Positions 9,952 to 18,398 of a stretch of 64,000 bases of DNA are shown here, one piece after another (positions within the stretch are counted from its first letter, which is position 1; each line of letters opens with the position of its first letter). Below the pieces are notes generated by a model. It saw only the letters and a program-made list of their open reading frames with translations. It was not told the origin of the DNA and did no database searches. The translations under genes and the position numbers were made by a program. Source of the stretch: Strigamia acuminata (Eukaryota > Arthropoda > Chilopoda > Geophilomorpha > Linotaeniidae); assembly GCA_949358305.1 (NCBI GenBank), contig OX442314.1, positions 34,779,608-34,843,607 of the forward strand. Direction: 5' to 3'.

Positions 9952-10237
9952 TTATCGCTTTTCCGTCGCTAACCATTTACCGAACCCTATGATGATGGGG
10001 TCGTTTCGGAGGCGTCGAAAGAGGAAACGCAAAATTTTATTTGACAATAGCAACACGATTATGGTAGTCAGTAAGATGCACCAACAGTCAAGCAGGGAGC
10101 TTCTGCCGCTAACTGCAATGGAAATTGCGGGTCCGGATTCTATCAATCTGGGCAATCGCTTGTAGCCCAAGAGCGGTACTGTCCGTTTGCAGTGATCAGC
10201 TTGCGGTTCGTCGCTCGTATCGGCTGGGCTGGATTGC
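9952..10237 (-). CDS. Alternative terminal exon B1 of array unit III
   Basis: The acceptor ctttctag ends at 10238, and the exon opens G CAA TCC (QSSPADT...), with ADHCKR, then the hydrophobic span CWCILLTTIIVLLL and a basic tail (FLFRRLRN) ending EKR-TAA. Joined to exons 12145-12322 and 12383-12482 it gives 187 aa in frame. If used, the B2 exon at 11600-11873 would be skipped and intron 2 would be 1,907 nt. An alternative view is that it belongs to a separate decayed locus, but its phase compatibility argues against that. Confidence 0.5.
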
Positions 10238-10689
10238 CTAGAAAGGAATTAGGTTTTTAGCTAGTGCTGTTTTAATGCCATTTGGATAGAATTACGTGTG
10301 ATTTTATTAAGAGAATAACGACTGTTCTGCGTATTTTGTATTGTTTGTATTGATGTGTATCGCTTTATTGTTAGCGTTTAAATTTATTGCTTGCAATTGG
10401 ATTTTATTGTAAAATATTTTTTTGACCGGAAGTACGTCTGAAATTCGTAACTTTTGACTCCGAAATTTGACTTTTACGAAAATCGCTAAGAAGGTCGAAT
10501 TCAATTATCCAATTAACGATTTGTGTAAATTCACATAATCATTGATGAAAATCTTTTAATTCGTTAAGTCATTTTGTATCTAAAAGTAAATTTTTGAATT
10601 CACAAGTGAAGTTTTAGCAACTGAAAACTGATATTTCACACAGAATTGATGTCATTTCACACGAAAAAATATCAATTCAGACGGAAAAA
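10238..10689. other. Conserved spacer between B1 and minisatellite, unit III
   Basis: No gene. It matches the spacers of the other units, and 10510-10575 is the paralogous uninterrupted version of the site into which the giant MULE inserted (15269 and 40206). Confidence 0.5.
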
Positions 10690-11400
10690 GTGCCATAAAG
10701 TGCCATTTTACACGGATAAAAATGCCATTTTACGCTGAAAAAATACCATTTAATAAAAAAAAATACCATTTGACAAAAAAAATACCATTTTTCACTGAAA
10801 AATACCATTTTTCACTGAAAAATACCATTTTTCACTGAAAAATGCCACTTTACACCGAAAAATGCCATTTTACGCTAAAAAATGCCACTTTACGCATTTT
10901 ACACTGTGCCATTTTACACAAATGTAGTGTCATTTTGCAGAAATAAAGTGCCATTTCAAATTATGAAAATGCCATTTCAAGTTATGAAAATGCCATTTCA
11001 AGTTATGAAAATGCCATTTCAAGTTATGAAAATGCCATTTCAAGTTATGAAAATGCCATTTCAAGTTATGAAAATGCCATTTCAAGTTATGAAAATGCCA
11101 TTTCAAGTTATGAAAATGCCATTTCAAGTTATGAAAATGCCATTTCAAGTTATGAAAATGCCATTTCAAGTTATGAAAATGCCATTTCAAGTTATGAAAA
11201 TGCCATTTCAAGTTATGAAAATGCCATTTCAAGTTATGAAAATGCCATTTCAAGTTATGAAAATGCCATTTCAAGTTATGAAAATGCCATTTCAAGTTAT
11301 GAAAATGCCCTTTCAAGTTATAAAAGTGCCATTTCAAGTTATAAAAGTGCCATTTCAAGTTATCAAAGTGCCATGTCAAGTTAGAAAAATGCTGTGGATT
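10690..11400. repeat. GCCATTT minisatellite, ~21 near-perfect CAAGTTATG copies
   Basis: Degenerate ACACGG and CGCTGA units (10690-10920) precede 10948-11390, where gccatttcaagttatgaaaa plus one base repeats with hardly a change. Two long ORFs, one on each strand, translate only the heptapeptide repeat. Confidence 0.95.
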
Positions 11401-11599
11401 AAATAACACATTGAAACACACAAAAGTGTGTTCCTTCACAATAAAAATGACATAAAAGACACAAACAATAAATCTTTGAGCACGTATTTATTTTTTATTA
11501 AGGAAATAGTGCAGTGTTTGAAATTTTTTACATTTTCCCCTTTCATGAAAAATTCAGACTAAACAATGTTCAAACAGGACAAATTTTTGTTTTCGCAAA

Positions 11600-12482
11600 T
11601 CATCTGCCGAGCCACCTGCAGTAACGAAGTCTGAAACGTCGGAGACGTCGTTGGATCGCCACACCAAGGTCACATCTGTTTGCGAAGAGGACGACGATCA
11701 ACGCCGTAAAGAGGTATAGGAAGAAACGCGGGGTGAATCTGCAGTTAAATGCGAGCGTAATTCCGTCAGAGCTGATGAAGACGGACAAACCGCGAATTTT
11801 GGACTCAAAAGCTGCTGGCCATTTACATTCATCAGATTGCCCTTCATTCGTCGAAATAGTTTGGCCGGATTGCCTGCAATGGGATTCGTTTGTTAGCGAG
11901 TGCTGTATACTTATAGACTATTCATTGATGAAGATATTTTACTTCATAAAGGTAAATTTTTCCATTCATGAGTGTATTTTTAGGAAATGACAATATTTTT
12001 GCCGAAAATGTGCCATTCTAGGCAGAAGTGCCATTCTATACAAAAGTTTCTTTTTATCCGTAGAAGATGCCGTTTTACATGAAAAAAACGCCATTTTACA
12101 CGGAATCCGTAATAATAAAATAACTTCAAAATAAATTTGTTTACAATTTCTGTTTCGTACTGCACAGACACTGCGAAGCGCCTTCATCCCAATCGACGAT
12201 AACATCCTCTTCTTTCTCGTGGTATCCTTCGATGCATTTTCGGCGACAGACAAAGCATTCCATGAAATGCTTCCGTTCATCCCAGAGGTAGCCGATCAAC
12301 TCGCGGGTTCTATGAGCGTCGTCTACAAAAATAAAGAAAATAAGAACAAAAGCAAAAAATTTATATATTTTAAATTTATTACCCATATCCGATGACGACA
12401 ATGCGACCGTTTTTGAGTCTTGATCGTGACAGGAGACGGCACAAATGAGAAGTAAACAAAACAAAATGGGCGAGGAAAACAT
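11600..12482 (-). CDS. Array unit III: Cys-rich single-pass membrane protein, best-preserved copy
   Basis: CDS is complement(11600-11873, 12145-12322, 12383-12482), 183 aa. Exon 1 encodes MFSSPILFCLLLICAVSC and a short DQD segment. Exon 2 carries CFVCRRKC and CLC. Exon 3 (B2) starts QSGQ, has DECKWP, SVFISSDG, the transmembrane run FFLYLFTALIVVLF and a strongly basic tail (QRRLRRFRLR). Introns are 60 and 271 nt. All three exons are open, with consensus GT/AG borders, and no transposon lies inside. Topology by the positive-inside rule would put about 100 residues outside and the Arg-rich tail in the cytoplasm. No domain match is recognised. Confidence 0.65.
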
Positions 12483-12536
12483 GATGTTCTCTCGAAAAAT
12501 TCGCCTGTAAAAATGTCGCTTATAGAATAGAAATCG

Positions 12537-12542
12537 CACGTG
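12537..12542 (-). promoter_or_regulatory. Conserved CACGTG box upstream of unit III exon 1
   Basis: Same E-box, 55 nt before the ATG at 12482. A possible 3' splice site (tttttacag) closer to the ATG hints that a 5'UTR intron may exist. Confidence 0.4.
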
Positions 12543-12699
12543 ATGACAACAATGGAGAAAGGTGAATGAGAATAAACAATAAAACTGTATATTTTGCTGC
12601 AGTATTATTTTCTCATTTTTGATATTTCTTTCTGCACTAGAAAGTGCCACTTTACAGTAGATAGTGGATTCTTAAGTAAGTAAACATGCGGGTTAAGGA

Positions 12700-12910
12700 A
12701 GAATGTGCCTTTTTGAACAAGAAAAGTGCCTTTTTGAACAAGAAAAGTGCCTTTTTGAACAAGAAAAGTGCCTTTTTGAACAAGAAAAGTGCCTTTTTGA
12801 ACAAGAAAAGTGCCTTTTTGAACAAGAAAAGTGCCTTTTTGAACAAAAAAAGTGCCATTTTGAATAAGAAAAGTGCCATTTTACTATTAAAAGTGCCTTT
12901 CATGCTTTAT
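12700..12910. repeat. 21-bp minisatellite, TTTTGAACAAG variant
   Basis: About nine copies of gtgcctttttgaacaagaaa plus one base upstream of unit III exon 1, mirroring the position of 9045-9175 in unit II. Confidence 0.9.
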
Positions 12911-13199
12911 AAAAAGTGCCATTTTGAATTTAAGTTGTGCCTCTTTACACTCAAAAATGCACTCATAATGCTAAACACTCCATTTTCACTCAGAAACAAG
13001 TGTCGTGGTGGAATAGAAAATACATTTCCACAGAAATGCATTCCTTTCACAATAGAAACGGCGAAAAGAAACGCAACAAACACTTTTAAGACTTAAACCC
13101 TCGTATATATATTTTTTATGTAGGAGAAATAACAATTCAATGTTTATAATTTTAACATTTTTTTCTTACATGACAAATTCGGACATTTTAAAATAATAA
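12911..13199. other. Array spacer
   Basis: Scattered GCCATTT-like units, then a diverged B-type 3' flank (cttacatgacaaattcggac). No gene seen. Confidence 0.35.
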
Positions 13200-13499
13200 A
13201 CAATACCAATTTTTGTTTTGTTTCGTGTTTGTGCTTTTCTGGCGTGATTGTCGCTTGTCCTTCACAAACCATTTGCCGAGCCAGGTGTTTCGCGGCCGCT
13301 CGCGATCGGTGTGGGGAAGTCGGAGGCGTCGGAGGACGGCCGGACCGTCGCCATAGCCGAGTCCGAATCACCCGAAGAAGACGCACATCAGAAAGAGGCA
13401 GAGGAGGTCGAGCGGGGTGACTCCGACGGAAAAGGCGACGTAAACTCCGTCTCGGTTGATCATGTTCATGATGCACGAACGTCCGCATTTGGGACACAT
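13200..13499 (-). pseudogene. Diverged terminal-exon-like fragment (third B type)
   Basis: A minus-strand 43-aa frame (13368-13499) reads MCPKCGRSC, then INRDGVYVAFSVGVTP and a hydrophobic stretch LLCLFLMCVFF before TGA. The order SVFISSxGI..F..TP + transmembrane in exon B2 is similar. Past the stop, another frame continues with a basic tail (RTRLWRRSGR). The upstream part is cut by a MITE. A frameshift and the lack of an acceptor suggest a decayed or rearranged copy. It is GC-richer than its surroundings. Confidence 0.35.
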
Positions 13500-13507
13500 T
13501 ACAAGTA

Positions 13508-13759
13508 CCGTATTTTACCAAACTGCCACTTTGAGCTGCGGCTTTAAATCGGGAGCGGCTCCAATTCGGGGGCGGCTCCAATTCGGGGGCGCCTCTTATT
13601 TGAAATAGTGGCCAATATCGTACTATAACGTTCATTGAACGCATATAGCTGCGGCTACTATTCGAAGGCGGCTCTTATATACAAGTCGCCTATCTCGGTC
13701 GCGGCTACTATTCGAGGGCGGCTACAATTCGAGGGCGACTCTTATTCGGTAAAATACGG
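13508..13759. mobile_element. 252-bp MITE with CCGTATTTTACC ends, TA target
   Basis: The left end ccgtattttacc and the right end ggtaaaatacgg are inverted, with TA at 13506-13507 and 13760-13761. The interior is made of GC-rich ggcggctccaattcgggg-type units in varied copies. No ORF. Confidence 0.75.
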
Positions 13760-13761
13760 TA

Positions 13762-14400
13762 CTAGTTTTAAAAAATCACACACGACCCAAAAAATAACAA
13801 TAAATCCTAAAAAATACGAAAGCACGAGTTTTCTCTGAGATTTAAACAACCTATTTAGATTGTTTATTTCCAGCCTGTTTAAACCCATTTAAACGAGCTT
13901 CTAATCGAGAATCTCGTTTAAAAGTTCGTGCAAACGGGTTTAAACGACCGTTCATGAGCTATTAAATTGTAAAACTCACTTAAACACAGAAAAAATCTAT
14001 CTTTATTGCAACAGGAATCCATTTGCCAACAAAAAAGCGCAATTCATTGATTCAGTCATTCCTTCAAACGCAATTAACTAATTTGAATTGCAGTGATGAT
14101 ATTTCACTAGTTGATTGATTTTCCCTAGCTTGTAATACCAAATTCGAAATAATGTTTTGTCGCAGTATTTTTTGGTCAGTCTGTTCACGGCGACGACGTA
14201 ATTGGCTGTAACAGCCTTTGTTCGTCGTCGAAAGTGGCGTCATCTGTAACTTGCACTCGAAACGTCTTCCAACCCCCCCCCCCCCCACCCCCAAAGTCGT
14301 CCGGGCGTTTCCCATCAAACTTGGGGATTTCTAGCGGTTTTTGCCTCATATTTTGATGAATTACGGGTGGTGGCGTTGCGCGAGCGGTTGTGCACAATAG
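13762..14400. other. Non-coding spacer with homopolymer C run
   Basis: It contains repeated tttaaac motifs (13840-13960), a C-rich run with one interrupting A (about 14273-14290), and otherwise unique AT-rich sequence. Short ORFs across it lack any recognisable domain. Confidence 0.4.
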
Positions 14401-14607
14401 AAATAGTGGAAAAGAAATGAAACAAACAATAAATCGTTGTGCATATAACATATTTTCATGAAGGAAAAACAATACAATTGTTTGTACTTTTTACATTTTC
14501 TTCTTACATGAGAAATGTTGACATTTTAACGGAAATTAAACAAGACGAATTTCGGTTTTGTTTCGTCCTTTTTGTTTGCCATTTTAATATCGCTTGTTTT
14601 TCGCAAA

Positions 14608-14908
14608 CTATCTTACGAGCCGGTTGAGGATGCGATAGAGTCGGAAACGTCGAATAATTCGGGGAGGTCGAATACGACGGAAGCGTCGCAAGAGGTAAAT
14701 ACAAATTTTAGCTGACAATAGCAACATGCCGATAAAAACCAGGAAGAAGCACATCGAGTCAAACAGAGAGATTTTGCCGCGAGCTTCCAGCTCAAATCCG
14801 TGTTTTATCTCCAAGGTGGGTAAATGTCGGCTGTAGCCCTCGAGTGATACTGTCCATTTGCAGTGATCGGCTTGCAGTTCAAGGCTCGTATTGGCTTGGC
14901 TGGATTGC
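14608..14908 (-). CDS. Orphan terminal exon B1
   Basis: The exon opens G CAA TCC after the acceptor ttccgttatag and encodes QSSQANT, ADHCKW, then FELEARGKISLF, the transmembrane run CFFLVFIGMLLLS and a long Arg-rich tail (LLRRFRRIRPPRIIRRFR) ending in TAG. It is the longest B1 tail seen. Its exons 1 and 2 are not within 15 kb, because the giant MULE at 15277-40198 landed in the spacer upstream. If the locus were ever spliced, intron 2 would exceed 25 kb. Confidence 0.5.
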
Positions 14909-15268
14909 CTATAACGGAATTAGTTTGTTTTAGCTAGTGCTGTTTTAGTGCCATTTAGATAGAATTACGTGTGAATTTATAAACAGAATAAAGACTATTC
15001 TGTGAAAACCTGCGTAATTTGTATTGTTTGTATTGATGTGTATTGCTTTATTGTTAGTGTTTAAATTTATTGCTTGTAGTTGGGTTTTATTGTAAAATAT
15101 TTTTTTGATTTGTGCATTGTACGCTTGACCGGAAGTATGTCTTAAATTAGTAATTTTTGATTTGTATCGTAAGGTTTTTGACTCCGAAATTTTAATTTTA
15201 CGAAATTCGCTAAGAAAGTCGAATTCAATTATCCAAATTACGATTTGTATAAATTCAGATATTCATTG
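14909..15268. other. Conserved B1-upstream spacer, interrupted by MULE insertion
   Basis: No gene. Similarity to 10238-10560 ends exactly at the 8-bp target duplication (15269-15276). Confidence 0.5.
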
Positions 15269-15439
15269 ATGAATATGGGGTGCCGTTCCAACGGCGAATC
15301 GTCCAAGGGCGAATCTGGCCATTCGGACGAATGGCGAATTTCGACTTTATTCTGTCCAAAACAGTCCCAACGGCAAATTTCTCCCAATTCAGCATTGGGA
15401 CTGCTTTTGGACCTTTCTAATGGCGAATTGGTAAACGAT

Positions 15440-15810
15440 TTGCCATTGGAAACGCAAAAACGTGACCAATGGCGAATATGTGTGTGCTGAATTTCGCCAT
15501 TGGAAACGCAAAAACGTGACCAATGGCGAATATGTGTGTGCTGAATTTCGCTATTGGAAAGGGTTTTGCGTTTCCAATAGCGAATATGTGTGTGCTGAAT
15601 TTCGCCATTGGAAACGCAAAAACGTGACCAATGGCGAATATGTGTGTGCTGAATTTCGCCATTGGAAACGCAAAATCGTGACCAATGGCGAATATGTGTG
15701 TGCTGAATTTCGCCATTGGAAACGCAAAAACGTGACCAATGGCGAATATGTGTGTGCTGAATTTCGCTATTGGAAAGGGTTTTGCGTTTCCAATGGCGAA
15801 TTGAAATTGA
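15440..15810. repeat. 54-bp tandem units with internal hairpin
   Basis: Each unit contains cgccattgg and, 16 bases later, ccaatggcg, so it can fold into a 9-bp stem, followed by aatatgtgtgtgctgaattt. Two units carry a variant (gctattggaaagggttttgc). These are possible transposase-binding or subterminal repeats. Confidence 0.9.
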
Positions 15811-16077
15811 ACGAGCCGAGTGTGTATTTAAAGTGCTTGTGAGTCACGAGCGAACGATTTGGTTTGTTTAAACTGGTCGACTGATTTATTTAGAAAGTTC
15901 TGCTGTTTAAATAAGACGAATTAAACAGAACGTTGAGTGGACGTGATTCCCTAAAGCAAACGAACTGTGGACGTGATGCCAGGCGAGAGGTGACCGGATG
16001 TCACAGTGCTAAAGCCAATATTGGCCTAATATTGGTAGGCTACAAGAACGTATTGCTAGCTGATCGATTTTTACACA

Positions 16078-16280
16078 TGCCGCATTTGCGCGATCGAATA
16101 CAGCTAAACACCCGCCGTATTTGGGCGATCGAATACAGCCAAACACCCGCCGCATTTGCGCGATCGAATACAGCTAAACACCCGCCGTATTTGGGCGATC
16201 GAATACAGCCAAACACCGGCCGTATTTGGGCGATCGAATGCGGCGGATGTTTGGCTGCATTCGATCGCGCAAATGCGGGC
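16078..16280. repeat. 33-bp tandem units with GCGATCGAAT
   Basis: Units alternate gcatttgcgcgatcgaatac and gtatttgggcgatcgaatac, each followed by agc(t/c)aaacacccgcc. The right arm has more copies (38910-39185). Confidence 0.9.
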
Positions 16281-16325
16281 AGTGTTTGGTCGGTTCTCAG
16301 GTCTTAAAAAAATAAATAATAATTG

Positions 16326-17034
16326 AAATTGAACGAGCCGAGTGTGTATTTAAAGTATTTAAAGCAAACGAACTATGGACGTGATGCCAGACGGATGTCA
16401 CAGCGCTAAAGCCAATATTGGCTATAATTGGTAGGTTACAAAAACGTATTGCTAGCTGACTCCGACTGGTCCGCAACACACGCAACACACGCTGCTGGTT
16501 TTAATTCAAAGTTATCTTTATTTGTAATTCTAACTGGTTATGTAGTGCAATCGTCAGCTCCTATTGGCTGTTTAAAATAAAACGTTATTGAGACGTTCTC
16601 GTCTCCTTCCCATTCTCGTGTTCGTCTCGTCTCGTGTTCCTCAGGAACCCGAAAATTCTACAATTCATTAGTTCGAGACCAGCAGGACATGAACAGTGTT
16701 ACACAACAATTTAGAACCCAAACGGACTCAGCATCGAACGGAATCACATGTGCGAGGTCAAGTTAAACTTTCCATTCGATATCGATGCGAGTAACCTTGT
16801 ATGTATATAAATATAACGCCTCACGCAGCACGTAAAACGTATTTACACGACATTTTTACTGAAATAAAAGTTTGAAATTAAACAAAAAGCAATTTGAGGC
16901 ACAAAACTGTGCATTTAAGTGCAAAAATTCATACTTTTGGCTTAAATTTTGAAACTTGTATAAACAATGCCGTGTGGGTCCAAAAAACGCTTAAATAAAT
17001 GAAAAATGAATTTTAAAATGAATTTTTGTTACAG
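16326..17034. other. MULE interior, left side, no confident gene
   Basis: A partial duplicate of terminal-repeat sequence (16330-16460), then unique sequence with a TATA-like stretch (tatataaatataacgcc, about 16802) that could be a promoter. No long ORF. Confidence 0.35.
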
Positions 17035-17139
17035 GCATCGAGTAACAGCACCGGACATTACGTTTACTTCACCAAACATAAAACGAAGATAGTACGACGG
17101 ACAACGCACCCGAAATTTATGGAAGATACATATTTTTAA
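17035..17139 (+). CDS. Possible short terminal exon
   Basis: After the acceptor-like tttttgttacag an open frame of 34 codons reads ASSNSTGHYVYF then THPKFMEDTYF and stops at TAA, with AATAAA about 75 nt later (17214). The composition looks coding-like, but no upstream exon or family could be identified. The gypsy insertion at 17326 lies just downstream. Confidence 0.2.
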   Translation, partial: ASSNSTGHYVYFTKHKTKIVRRTTHPKFMEDTYF

Positions 17140-17325
17140 TATTGTGTAAATTATTATGTCTATACATTAATGCTTCTTTTTGGAAAGGAGATCGAAAAAA
17201 CCGTTAATAAAACTTCTGTTATTCTATATTATGGAATGGATTTTTTTGTGTTAATAAAATAAATTTTAGAAATTTTTCTAATATTTGAATTAATAATCAT
17301 TTGGATTGAAATGAGCACGGTGCTT

Positions 17326-18284
17326 TGTGGTGATCTCAAAATATTCACCAACTTAGAAGATTAAATTAATTATCTTCTAATTAATTTGACTGTGGCACAC
17401 GCCAAGTCAGATCATGTGACCGAGGGGAGAAATCCTCTCTAGGCACATATCACCCCAGGTTGTCCGGGGTGAAAACGGTTATTAGCCGTTATGGTGCAAT
17501 ATGGTGTAATAACCACTAGTTGCACCCATTTGAGCTAAGTGCGCAGGTTTTCTGCGCAATATTGAAGCGTGCTGGGCTCGCGTCTTGGCTCAAATCGGGA
17601 CTCTGAAAAATACAACAACAACCTCAACATCACTGCGATATCTGCTCCGACAATACGTATTGATAGAGGACCGTTGTAACTCAGTTTCACCTGCTATCTT
17701 TGTGCCACCCAAAGCACAAAGCCAGCAATTCTGCTTGAATTAGCCGTAGCTAATTCCAGCAAACGAGAAGAAGAAGTTTCCCGACGATCGTGAACCATCG
17801 CCGTCGCTGCCGCGCGAACGACAGCCACCGCCATCGTACGAGAGCCGGACGCCTACAGCCGTCAACCACCGCCGCCGAGCCGTCGCACGAGCCGTAGAAG
17901 GAGCCCACGAGAACCATCGTCTTCGACCATCGTTCGTGAGTTCAGCAAACGAAGACAATTCGCCTTCGCCTAACAACTGTGTGTTGTTTAAGCGCCATTT
18001 TAGCGCTTTGTAGCTTGCAACAGTCGTTGCAAGCCCTTCCATTGTTCCCGCTCATTTCATTTCGCGACTTGTCGCCATTGTGATATTTTTAACTAGTCAT
18101 TGTAATTTAAACGAATAAATACATATTTGTGATTTTTATTAATAAAACTGTCTTTTTATTTCTTTTCCTTAAACTTAACCCCTAGATAATTTAAGGCCGC
18201 CGATTGTAAGTCTTTTATAGCATTCACCTGCGGTTTCTGCTTAATTTATTAGAAATTAAGTGGATAAAAACCCGGATCGCAGCA
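17326..18284 (+). repeat. 5' LTR of gypsy element 1
   Basis: Starts tgtggtgatctc and ends gatcgcagca. Includes AATAAA signals near 18113 and 18141. A 100-aa minus-strand ORF occurs at the same place in both LTRs and is considered non-coding. Confidence 0.95.
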
Positions 18285-18286
18285 CG

Positions 18287-18304
18287 TGGGGGCCCGTCCG
18301 GGAT
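18287..18304 (+). promoter_or_regulatory. Primer-binding site, tRNA-Pro type
   Basis: The 18 bases tgggggcccgtccgggat start two bases after the LTR and differ by one base from the well-known tRNA-Pro primer site of gammaretroviruses. Gypsy element 2 has a similar site at 55684. Confidence 0.7.
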
Positions 18305-18398
18305 AGTCATTGTATAAATTTTGATAGTTTAAAATTTACCCGCCATTTTTATCTTGCTTATCTTTCTTCTCTATCCTTTCTTTGTCTTCATTTGAAAA

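Larger units (their letters stand above)
15277..16325 (+). repeat. Left terminal inverted repeat of the MULE
   Basis: From the outside in there are GGCGAAT-rich unique sequence, about six 54-bp units (15440-15800), a unique block with ggacgtgattccctaaagca, then 33-bp units (16078-16280), ending ctcaggtctt. It matches 38867-40198 inverted. A partial extra copy of the middle block lies at 16330-16460. Confidence 0.85.

Noticed and set aside
10882-11439. Long ORFs on both strands through the minisatellite (heptapeptide repeats)
   Set aside because: The 21-bp period keeps any frame open; the proteins only translate the repeat, and neighbouring arrays give different, unrelated peptides.
13144-13644. 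166-aa minus-strand ORF
   Set aside because: It crosses a MITE and mixes the basic-tail frame with repeat sequence. The transmembrane frame beside it fits the array family better.
17740-18042. 100-aa minus-strand ORF, repeated at 29121-29423
   Set aside because: It is identical only because it lies in both copies of the same LTR. Arg/Ser-rich shadow of a GC-rich stretch.
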